A program made the position numbers and the translations under genes. DNA of 64,000 nt from NCBI RefSeq assembly GCF_000425405.1, contig NZ_AUDJ01000016.1:62001-126000 (forward strand). The letters run 5' to 3'. The notes beneath the pieces are model-generated. The model saw only the letters and a program-made list of their open reading frames with translations, was not told the DNA's origin and did no database searches. Shown here piece after piece: positions 18,340-25,508 of the stretch. The first letter of the stretch is position 1. Every line of letters starts with the position of its first letter. Source of the stretch: Ferrimonas kyonanensis DSM 18153. GTDB taxonomy: Bacteria; Pseudomonadota; Gammaproteobacteria; Enterobacterales; Shewanellaceae.

Positions 18340-20022
18340 CCACTGGGCGATCAGGGCGGCCATCAGCACCGCACTGATGCCCTGCCAGAACCGCACCGGG
18401 TGACGCTTAGCCAGGGGCAGGCTGGGCTCGTTGGCATCGCTTCGCGGGTGGCGCAACCGCTGCTGCAATTCTGATAATGAGCTCAGTCGTCGCTTGGGGT
18501 CGGCGGCGGTGGCCTGTTGCAACAGTTGGTCCAGCCACAGCGGCTGGTTGGGCTGCCACTGCCTGAGACTGCGGTAGCGCCAATCACTGAAGCGCTTTCG
18601 TTGACCCGGACGTTTATTGGCGTACGGCCGTTGCCCGCACAACAATTCGTACAGGATGATCCCCAGAGAGAACAGATCGCTGCGGTTGTCAGCAGGTTGC
18701 TCCAGCTGGGTTTCCGGGGCGCTGTAATCCACGGTGCCCACGGCCTGAGACAACTGCTGCCAACCGGGCAATTCCTGCAGGGAGCCGGCGCCAACGCTGC
18801 CGAAATCAATCAGCTTGATGTGGCCATCGGCGTCGATCATGATGTTGTCCGGTTTCAGGTCCCGGTGCACCATCTGTTGCCGCTGCAGGGCGCGCAGTCC
18901 GGCGACGATCCCGTCCACCACCGGTCGCAACTGTTGAATCTCCGGAGTGGGGTGATCCTGGTGCCATTGCGACAGCGTCTGACCGTCGATGTACTCGCAG
19001 ATCAGGTACAGGAAGCGGCTGTTGTGATTCAGGCGGGTGGTCATGAGGTTGGGGTGGCTCAGGCACTGACCGACCCAGGCTTCACGGGCCAAAGCCGCCA
19101 GTTGGCTGTGGTGGTCTTCCAGGTTGGGGGACGGGGCCTTGAGAACCCACAGGCCGCCTTGCTGCCGATCCCGAACCAGGTACAGGTGAGAGCGGGGGCT
19201 GGCATGCAGGCAGCGCACTACCTGATAATGATCCAGGCTCTGGCCAGCGGCCAGGACCGGCGGTATGGCCAGGTGTTGCCACTGTTGCAGTAACTGCTGT
19301 GGCTGATCGCCGGGACACTGCTGCACCTCGATGATCAGGCAGCTGATGTTGTCACGACTGCCTTGTTGCTGTGCCAGCCTGACTAATCGTTGAGCGCTGG
19401 TCTCGAGATCCTCTTGGCGCGACAATTCGGCCTTTATCTGCTTTGGCCGAAGGTGATCGTGGAAGCCGTCGGAACTGAGCACGAAGCGATCCCCGGCCTG
19501 CAGCCGCAGTTCATGGGTATCGACCCGCAAGTGGGGGTCGGCCCCCAGTGCCCGGGTCAGTACCCGGCCATTATTGTGGCTGGCGGTCAGCACCTGCCAC
19601 TGTCCGTCACGGATCAGCGCCACCTGGCTGTCACCGACCTGGTACAGGTAGCCCTGATTGCCTTTAAGCACCAGGGCGGAAAAGGTGGTCAACCATTGTT
19701 GCTGGCCGAGACCGCAATGACACAACCAGTGGTTGAGGGCGGCCAACAGCTTCGAGGCGCGGCGGTGAGTGCTCCAGCTGGCCGGGGTGGCGTAGAAGTC
19801 CTGCACAAAATTGGTGACGCTGAGGACTGCGGCCGGACCGCCATGGCTGGCATTGGAGACCCCATCGGCCAAGGCCGCCGCCCAACCGTGATGCTCGGTT
19901 TCTCGGGCGCCGGGGCGCGCCAGGGCAAAGGCGTCCTGGTTGCCGGATTTGGCGCCGGCAGCCGAGTGGCCACCGAACGCCAGGGATAACCGGGTCTGAC
20001 CGGTGACAGGGTTAGCCGACAC
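18328..20022 (-). CDS. PP2C phosphatase-Ser/Thr kinase fusion, tail-anchored, in nitrate assimilation operon
   Basis: This 564-aa protein has an N-terminal PP2C-type phosphatase domain (about 10-235: NQD Asp30, ADG Asp53, SSDG Asp185, RDN Asp224), a Hanks-type kinase domain (about 264-525: Lys295, HRDLKPDN with Asp388, DFG at 406-408, APE at 435-437) and a C-terminal membrane helix (544-563). The kinase glycine loop is degenerate ([13 protein letters not shown]), but the catalytic residues are intact. It starts within the end of the nitrate transporter gene (11-bp overlap). A similar gene sits next to nitrate assimilation genes in Pseudomonas, to my recollection. The likely role is reversible phosphorylation of a nitrate-uptake or reduction component; the target is unknown. 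Confidence 0.9.
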   Translation of the reverse strand: MSANPVTGQTRLSLAFGGHSAAGAKSGNQDAFALARPGARETEHHGWAAALADGVSNASHGGPAAVLSVTNFVQDFYATPASWSTHRRASKLLAALNHWLCHCGLGQQQWLTTFSALVLKGNQGYLYQVGDSQVALIRDGQWQVLTASHNNGRVLTRALGADPHLRVDTHELRLQAGDRFVLSSDGFHDHLRPKQIKAELSRQEDLETSAQRLVRLAQQQGSRDNISCLIIEVQQCPGDQPQQLLQQWQHLAIPPVLAAGQSLDHYQVVRCLHASPRSHLYLVRDRQQGGLWVLKAPSPNLEDHHSQLAALAREAWVGQCLSHPNLMTTRLNHNSRFLYLICEYIDGQTLSQWHQDHPTPEIQQLRPVVDGIVAGLRALQRQQMVHRDLKPDNIMIDADGHIKLIDFGSVGAGSLQELPGWQQLSQAVGTVDYSAPETQLEQPADNRSDLFSLGIILYELLCGQRPYANKRPGQRKRFSDWRYRSLRQWQPNQPLWLDQLLQQATAADPKRRLSSLSELQQRLRHPRSDANEPSLPLAKRHPVRFWQGISAVLMAALIAQWLLG

Positions 20023-21481
20023 GGATCAACTCCACGCTGCCGTCTTCACGAATCTCGGTGATCTGACCCCGGGGTTCCTCCATCAGCAGCAGGGCCAGCA
20101 AGCCCACCACGGCCGTGGCGGCGATGACCCAGAAAAACGTGGCGTAATCCACCATCGACAGCACGGTCAGGTAGACCACGGCACCGACGTTGCCGTAGGC
20201 CCCGGTCATGCCGGCTATCTGGCCGGTGAGGCGGCGTTTGATCAGTGGCACGGCGGCAAATACCGCCCCCTCTCCGGCCTGGACGAAGAAGGAACAGGCC
20301 ATGGCGGCGACGACGGCCAACAGCAGCGGCCAACTGGCGTCGATCTGGGCCATCAATGCGTACCCCAGGGCCAGACCCGTTGTCAGTATGATCAGGGTCC
20401 GCTTGCGGCCAAAGCGGTCGCTGAGCCAGCCGCCGCCGGGGCGGGAGGCCAGGTTCATAAAGGCGTAGGCCGAGGCCAGCATGCCGGCGTACACCATATC
20501 CAGCTCAAACACCTCGGCAAAGAACAACGGCAGCATCGAGACGACCGCCAGTTCGGAGCCGAAGGTGGCGAAATAGAGCACGTTCAGTACCGCCACCTGC
20601 TTGAATTTGTACCGGTGCTCCGCGGCCACCGGCGCTCGAAAGACTCCCTTGTTGACCCGATAGGCCTGCACCACCTCCAGAACAAACAGTAGCCCAAGCG
20701 TGCCATACAGGCCGTAAACCAGAGGCTGACTCAGCAGCTTGACCCCGGCAGGGGAGAGCTTCCAAGTTAACAGGGCCAGGGCGGCGTACATCGGCAGCTT
20801 CATCAGCAGCAACAGGGCGAAATCGCCTTTGCTGGTGACCTCCATGGCGCCGCTCTGTTTGGGTTTGAAGTAGGTTGAGCCCTTGGGAGTATCGTTAACG
20901 TTCTGGTACCAGATGACGCTGAACAGCAGGCTGAGGGCACCGGTTACCGCCACGGCGTAGCGCCAGCCGTCGTCACCACCGAACCACAGCGCCAGCAGCG
21001 GCAGAGTCATGGCGCCCGCGGCGGAGCCGAAGTTGCCCCAGCCGCCGTAGATCCCTTCGGCAGTGCCCAGCTCATGGGCGGGAAACCACTCGCTGACCAT
21101 GCGGATGCCCACCACAAACCCGGCGCCGATGAAGCCAAGCAGGAATCGCGACAGGGCGGCGGTAGCAAAGTCGTCGGCAAAGGCGAACATAAAACAGGGC
21201 AGGCTGCACAGTGCCAGCAAGGCGGCGTAGGTCAGCCTGGGACCGTAGCGGTCGGTGAGCATGCCAATCACCACCCTGGCCGGAATGGTCAGGGCCACGT
21301 TGAGGATCAGCAGGGTCTTCACCTGAGCACCACTGAGACCGAGGGAGTCGGCGATCACGCCCAGGAGTGGTGCGTGGTTGAACCAGACGAAGAAGGTGAT
21401 GAAAAAGGCCATCCAGCTGAGGTGGAGGATTTTCATCTTGCCGGTAAACGAAAGCAGCTTAATGCCGTCATGGGTTTGCAT
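20012..21481 (-). CDS. NarK/NasA-type nitrate/nitrite MFS transporter
   Basis: This 489-aa major facilitator protein has about 12 membrane helices and the nitrate/nitrite porter family features: [19 protein letters not shown] near the N-terminus, [14 protein letters not shown] (loop 2-3 motif), [18 protein letters not shown] (first nitrate signature) and a second glycine-rich stretch [11 protein letters not shown]. It would import nitrate for the reductases encoded beside it. A short hydrophilic insertion and a C-terminal cytosolic tail ([15 protein letters not shown]) are present. AAAGGAG precedes the ATG, 28 bp after nirD. The gene order ties it to assimilation rather than respiration. Confidence 0.93.
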   Translation of the reverse strand: MQTHDGIKLLSFTGKMKILHLSWMAFFITFFVWFNHAPLLGVIADSLGLSGAQVKTLLILNVALTIPARVVIGMLTDRYGPRLTYAALLALCSLPCFMFAFADDFATAALSRFLLGFIGAGFVVGIRMVSEWFPAHELGTAEGIYGGWGNFGSAAGAMTLPLLALWFGGDDGWRYAVAVTGALSLLFSVIWYQNVNDTPKGSTYFKPKQSGAMEVTSKGDFALLLLMKLPMYAALALLTWKLSPAGVKLLSQPLVYGLYGTLGLLFVLEVVQAYRVNKGVFRAPVAAEHRYKFKQVAVLNVLYFATFGSELAVVSMLPLFFAEVFELDMVYAGMLASAYAFMNLASRPGGGWLSDRFGRKRTLIILTTGLALGYALMAQIDASWPLLLAVVAAMACSFFVQAGEGAVFAAVPLIKRRLTGQIAGMTGAYGNVGAVVYLTVLSMVDYATFFWVIAATAVVGLLALLLMEEPRGQITEIREDGSVELIRVG

Positions 21482-21509
21482 GGGTTACTCCTTTAACCAA
21501 AATTGGGGC

Positions 21510-21842
21510 TCAGTGGCGCAGCTGCACCTTGCCGTCCACCGTACGCACCGGATAAGTGGGCACCGATACAGTGTCGTCCTGCAGGCAGCGTCCGCTGCTG
21601 AGGCAGTAGTGGTGGCGATATAGGGGGGAGCTGACGGTCAGGGTGCCGTCCACCTCTGCCAGCAGTCCGCGAGACATGACGTTGGCTTTGCCGAGGGGAT
21701 CGTGGTTGCCGATGGCGTACAGTTCGCCATTGGCCAGGTAGAAGATGGCCACCTGTTTGTTGTCCAGCAGGGCACAGACGCCGCTGTCAGGGCTGAGGTC
21801 GTCGAGGGCGCAGATCTCCTGCCAGTGGGATGAAGTACTCAT
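21510..21842 (-). CDS. nirD: Assimilatory nitrite reductase small subunit
   Basis: This 110-aa Rieske-fold protein is the small subunit of NADH-dependent nitrite reductase. The NirD pattern AIGNHDPLGKANVMSRGLL and SSPLYRHHYCLSSGRCL is recognisable. As in E. coli NirD, the two Cys-X-His pairs that bind a Rieske cluster are not both present, so it likely carries no cluster. It overlaps the nirB stop by ATGA. Confidence 0.95.
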   Translation of the reverse strand: MSTSSHWQEICALDDLSPDSGVCALLDNKQVAIFYLANGELYAIGNHDPLGKANVMSRGLLAEVDGTLTVSSPLYRHHYCLSSGRCLQDDTVSVPTYPVRTVDGKVQLRH

Positions 21843-24355
21843 GCCAACTCCTTGATGTCGATGGGGGCGGGACGGATCTGACCGCGCTCTTCGGTAAAGC
21901 GCACGCCGTCGTCACCGCGTTTGCTGTTGATGAAATGTTGAAACTGCTTCAGGCGTTTGGGGTCATCCAGGGTGGTTTTCCATTCACATTGATAGCGATC
22001 CACCAGCGCCTGCATCTGTCGTTCCAGCTCGGCATTGAGTCCCAGGCTGTCGTCGATGACCACCTGTTTGAGGTAGTCGAGACCGCCGTCGAGGCTCTCC
22101 AGCCATACCGAGGTGCGCTGCAGGCGTTCGGCGGTGCGAACGTAGAACATCATGATGCGATCGATGTAGGTGATCAGGGTGGCGTCATCGAGATCGGTGG
22201 CAAACAGGTCGGCGTGACGGGGGCGCATGCCGCCGTTGCCACCGACATACAGGTTCCAGCCCTTGTCGGTGGCGATGACGCCGTAATCTTTACTCTGGGC
22301 TTCGGCGCATTCGCGGGCACAACCGGACACCGCCAGCTTGATTTTGTGGGGGGAGCGGATGCCTCGGTAACGGTGCTCAATGCGGATCGCCATGGCGGTG
22401 GAGTCTTGAACGCCGTAGCGACACCAGGTGCTGCCGACACAGGATTTGACTGTCCGCATCGCCTTGCCGTAGGCGTGGCCGGTTTCAAAACCGGCGTCCA
22501 CCAGCCGGCGCCAGATGGCTGGCAGTTGTTCCATGCGGGCACCGAACAGATCGATGCGTTGACCGCCGGTGATCTTGGTATACAGGCCATACTCTTTGGC
22601 CACCTGGCCGAGGACGATCAGCTTGTCGGCGGTGATCTCGCCGCCGGGAACCCGAGGGACCACCGAGTAGGTGCCGTCTTTTTGCATGTTGGCCAGGAAG
22701 CGGTCGTTGGTGTCCTGCAGGCCAACATGGGCGTCGTCGAGGATGTAATCGTTCCACAGCGAGGCCAGCATTGAGGCCACTGCCGGTCGGCAGATTTCGC
22801 AGCCACGGCCCTGACCACACTGGGTCAACAGGGCGTCAAAGGTTCTGATCTCTCGCACTCGCAGGATGTCGAACAGTTCGGTACGCGAGTAAGGGAAGTG
22901 GTCGCACAGGCTATGGTCGACGGTCAGGCCCTGTTGCTCCAGCCGGTTATCCAGCAGTTGCCCCACCAGTTGGCCACAGCCGCCGCAGCCGGTGCCGGCC
23001 TTGGTGCAACTCTTAAGGCTGGCCAGGTCACAGGCGCCGGCATCAATGGCCTCGATGAGATCGGCCTTACTGACGTCGTGGCAGGAGCAGATCTGGGCCG
23101 AGTCTGGCAGGGCTTCCACCCCGGACCCGGCCGTGCCGCCCTGCTCCTGCAGCGGCAACAACAGCGATTCAGGAGGCTGCGGCAGTGGCATCTGGTTCAG
23201 GCACAGCTGCAGCCAGTTGCCGTAGTCGCTGGCATCCCCCACCAAGACCGCCCCCAGCAGTTTGGTGCCGCTGTCGTCGACGACGATCTTTTTGTACAGG
23301 CCGTTGGCGTGGTCGCTGAAACAGTAGCTGAGGGCGCCGGGGCTACTGCCGTGGGCGTCGCCGATGCTGGCGACGTCGACGCCCAGCAGCTTCAGCTTGG
23401 TGCTCATGTCGGCGCCGCTGAAGGCGGCTTGCTGGCCTTGAATGGTGGCGGCCGCCACCTTGGCCATCTGGTAGCCCGGCGCCACCAGGCCAAAAATGCG
23501 TTGCTGCCACAAGGCGCATTCGCCGATGGCGTAGACGTTGGCGTCTGAAGTCTGACACCGGTCGTTGATGACGATGCCGCCGCGGTCGCCGATCTGCAAC
23601 TGGCCCTGGCGGGCCAGCTGATCCTGAGGCCGAATGCCGGCGGAGAACACCACCATATCGGTATCCAGGCTGCTGCCGTCGGCAAAGCTCAGCCGGTAGC
23701 GGCAGGGGCCGTCCGGGGTGGCGTCGATGCTTTGGGTGGCTTTGTCGGTGTGTACCGTCAATCCCAGTTGCTCGATCTTTTGTCGCAACAAGGTCCCACC
23801 GCCGTTGTCCAGTTGCACCGCCATCAGTCGCGGGGCGAACTCGACCACGTGGGTTTGCAGGCCCAGGGTATTCAGGGCATTGGCGGCTTCCAGTCCGAGC
23901 AGGCCGCCGCCGATGACCACGCCGACCCGACTGTCGGAGGCGGAGTGTTGAATCGCCTGCAGATCCTCGATGGTCCGGTAGGGGTGGATGTGCGCTTGGT
24001 CCCGCCCCGGAATGGGCGGCACAAAGGGGTAGGAGCCGGTGGCCAGCACCAAGGTATGGTACGCGTATTGCTGCCCGTCGCTGCAGGTCAGCGTCTGTTC
24101 GGTGGTGTCGATGCTGAGCACTCGGGTCGACAGGTGGCTGATTACCCCTTGCTGCTGGTAGTCCTTTGGGTGGGCCAGGGCCAGGTCATCGGCGTTGCCG
24201 CTGTCAAAGTAGCGGGTCAGCTGTACCCGGTCGTAGGCCAGTCGAGGCTCTTCGGCAAACACCAGCAACTCAAAGTCGCTGCAGCCAGCCATCTCTTCGA
24301 TAAAGCGGTGGCCAACCATTCCGTTGCCGACAACCGCAATTATGGGTTTGGTCAT
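21839..24355 (-). CDS. nirB: Assimilatory nitrite reductase large subunit
   Basis: This 838-aa NAD(P)H-nitrite reductase makes six-electron reduction of nitrite to ammonium in the cytosol. It has an N-terminal FAD/NADH oxidoreductase domain (IAVVGNGMVGHRFIEE; GVVIGGGLLGLEAANAL), a BFD-like [2Fe-2S] domain (CSCHDVSKADLIEAI...CTKAGTGCGGC, about 420-470), and siroheme/[4Fe-4S] sulfite-nitrite reductase domains (GSTWCRYG; AVSGCARECAEA with the cluster cysteines). ATG 24355 has AAGGAGAGAGTC upstream and lies 10 bp after the cobA stop. Length matches E. coli NirB (847). Confidence 0.97.
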   Translation of the reverse strand: MTKPIIAVVGNGMVGHRFIEEMAGCSDFELLVFAEEPRLAYDRVQLTRYFDSGNADDLALAHPKDYQQQGVISHLSTRVLSIDTTEQTLTCSDGQQYAYHTLVLATGSYPFVPPIPGRDQAHIHPYRTIEDLQAIQHSASDSRVGVVIGGGLLGLEAANALNTLGLQTHVVEFAPRLMAVQLDNGGGTLLRQKIEQLGLTVHTDKATQSIDATPDGPCRYRLSFADGSSLDTDMVVFSAGIRPQDQLARQGQLQIGDRGGIVINDRCQTSDANVYAIGECALWQQRIFGLVAPGYQMAKVAAATIQGQQAAFSGADMSTKLKLLGVDVASIGDAHGSSPGALSYCFSDHANGLYKKIVVDDSGTKLLGAVLVGDASDYGNWLQLCLNQMPLPQPPESLLLPLQEQGGTAGSGVEALPDSAQICSCHDVSKADLIEAIDAGACDLASLKSCTKAGTGCGGCGQLVGQLLDNRLEQQGLTVDHSLCDHFPYSRTELFDILRVREIRTFDALLTQCGQGRGCEICRPAVASMLASLWNDYILDDAHVGLQDTNDRFLANMQKDGTYSVVPRVPGGEITADKLIVLGQVAKEYGLYTKITGGQRIDLFGARMEQLPAIWRRLVDAGFETGHAYGKAMRTVKSCVGSTWCRYGVQDSTAMAIRIEHRYRGIRSPHKIKLAVSGCARECAEAQSKDYGVIATDKGWNLYVGGNGGMRPRHADLFATDLDDATLITYIDRIMMFYVRTAERLQRTSVWLESLDGGLDYLKQVVIDDSLGLNAELERQMQALVDRYQCEWKTTLDDPKRLKQFQHFINSKRGDDGVRFTEERGQIRPAPIDIKELA

Positions 24356-24365
24356 GACTCTCTCC

Positions 24366-25151
24366 TTAAGCAATCGCTTGTTGGCTTTGAGGGGGCTGCT
24401 GCCACCAACTTAGGGAGTCGGCCAGGCGGACTACCTCGCCAACGTAGATCAGGGTGGGGCTGCGCAGGTGGTGGCGCAGTGCGTCAGTGGCCATCTGTTT
24501 CAACGAGGTGATGACCACCCGTTGTTCGGGGCGACAGCCGTTTTCCACCAGCGCCACCGGCGTGGCGTCGCTCATGCCATGCAGGCTCAGTTGGTGGCGG
24601 ATGTGAGGCAGTTGGTTCAGGCCCATGTAGAACACCAGGGTCTGGTTGCCTTTGGCCAGGGCGGCCCAGTCCAGTTGCAGCTGGGTATTGGCCTGGCCGG
24701 TGATCAGGGTGCAACTCTGGGACAGACCCCGATGGGTAAGGGGAATGCCGGCGTAGCTGCCACAACCGCTGGCGGCGGTGATGCCGGGGATCACTTCGGC
24801 GACAATGCCCGCCTGGTGCAGGGCCAGTAACTCTTCGCTGCCACGACCAAACACAAAAGGGTCACCGCCCTTGAGGCGCACGATCCGATGACCCTGGCGG
24901 GCCAGTGCCACCATGCGTTGATTCAGCCGTGACTGGGGCAAAGCATGGTTGTGGCGTTTTTTGCCCACGTAGATGGCGCTGGCACTGTCGGGAAAGCGCG
25001 CCCGAATGGCCTCGCTGACCAGGTTGTCATACAGGATCACATCGGCGTGCTGAATGCGGTCCATTGCTTTGAGGGTAAGCAACTCCGGATCGCCGGGGCC
25101 AGCGCCAATCAGGGAGACCTGATAGGGAACAGAATCGGACGGGGTTCGCAT
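24366..25151 (-). CDS. cobA: Uroporphyrinogen-III C-methyltransferase
   Basis: This 261-aa SAM-dependent enzyme converts uroporphyrinogen III to precorrin-2, the first step toward the siroheme needed by NirB. Motifs are VSLIGAGPGDPELLTLKA, YDNLVSEAIR and RLKGGDPFVFGRGSEE. It is the single-domain SumT form, without the CysG dehydrogenase/ferrochelatase part, which must be encoded elsewhere. The ATG at 25151 (AGGAGAT upstream) is preferred over upstream frames because a sigma-54 promoter lies at 25193-25208. It leads the cobA-nirBD-transporter-kinase operon. Confidence 0.95.
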   Translation of the reverse strand: MRTPSDSVPYQVSLIGAGPGDPELLTLKAMDRIQHADVILYDNLVSEAIRARFPDSASAIYVGKKRHNHALPQSRLNQRMVALARQGHRIVRLKGGDPFVFGRGSEELLALHQAGIVAEVIPGITAASGCGSYAGIPLTHRGLSQSCTLITGQANTQLQLDWAALAKGNQTLVFYMGLNQLPHIRHQLSLHGMSDATPVALVENGCRPEQRVVITSLKQMATDALRHHLRSPTLIYVGEVVRLADSLSWWQQPPQSQQAIA

Positions 25152-25192
25152 TGTGGCGATCTCCTGCTGAAAAGAAACGGTATTCAGACAGG

Positions 25193-25208
25193 GGCAAGAG
25201 CGGTGCCA
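25193..25208 (-). promoter_or_regulatory. Sigma-54 promoter of the cobA-nirBD operon
   Basis: On the minus strand TGGCACCGCTCTTGCC matches the -24/-12 consensus TGGCACG-N4-TTGCA at nearly every position with the invariant GG/GC spacing. Transcription would begin near 25182, giving a 30-nt leader before cobA. Confidence 0.75.
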
Positions 25209-25219
25209 CAACGTGATAA

Positions 25220-25258
25220 CTTCTGTTTATTGGCGCTTATATTGTTAATAAACAGAAG
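25220..25258. repeat. 12-bp perfect inverted repeat upstream of cobA promoter
   Basis: CTTCTGTTTATT and AATAAACAGAAG face each other across 15 bp. The repeat lies about 40-75 bp upstream of the predicted cobA start point and outside both predicted transcripts, so an operator for a dimeric regulator is more likely than an RNA hairpin. I do not recognise the motif. Confidence 0.7.
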
Positions 25259-25317
25259 GTTGAGTTTGGTTTGGTTTTTTTGGGGCTTGTGGGGGGAGCC
25301 GCAATTCTCCCTCATAA

Positions 25318-25355
25318 TGCACCGTTATGAGGCAGAGCTGCACTAAAGGTGGGAC
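25318..25355. promoter_or_regulatory. Tandem NtrC-like enhancer sites
   Basis: TGCACC-N5-GAGGCA (25318-25334) matches the NtrC consensus TGCACC-N5-GGTGCA at 10 of 12 positions. A weaker site, TGCACT-N5-TGGGAC (25339-25355), lies exactly 21 bp, two helical turns, further on. They sit about 120-160 bp from both predicted sigma-54 start points. Confidence 0.5.
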
Positions 25356-25407
25356 ATTATTCATTTGAAGCGAGTGCTCATTCGGTTCTGGTTGGAATTT
25401 TAAAATT

Positions 25408-25420
25408 TAAACAATTGATT
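25408..25420 (-). promoter_or_regulatory. IHF binding-site consensus
   Basis: On the minus strand AATCAATTGTTTA fits WATCAANNNNTTR perfectly. It lies between the NtrC-like sites and the nasA sigma-54 promoter, the usual place for IHF bending. Confidence 0.5.
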
Positions 25421-25449
25421 TAATGCAATAAATTATTAATTCGCACCCT

Positions 25450-25465
25450 TGGCCTCAGTGTTGCA
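25450..25465 (+). promoter_or_regulatory. Sigma-54 promoter of nasA
   Basis: TGGCCTCAGTGTTGCA keeps the -24 TGGC and the -12 TTGCA with correct spacing. The start point would be near 25476, 33 nt before the nasA ATG. Confidence 0.65.
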
Positions 25466-25508
25466 ATAGTCAGGCAATCCCATACCGACGCCCACACAGG
25501 AGAGCCCG

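Larger units (their letters stand above)
25152..25508. promoter_or_regulatory. Shared divergent control region of nitrate assimilation genes
   Basis: These 357 bp separate cobA (minus) and nasA (plus). They hold, from left to right, a sigma-54 promoter for cobA, a 12-bp inverted repeat (25220-25258), two tandem NtrC-like sites, a perfect IHF consensus and a sigma-54 promoter for nasA. The middle is distinctly A/T-rich. The arrangement predicts nitrogen-limitation control of both arms from one enhancer. Confidence 0.7.
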
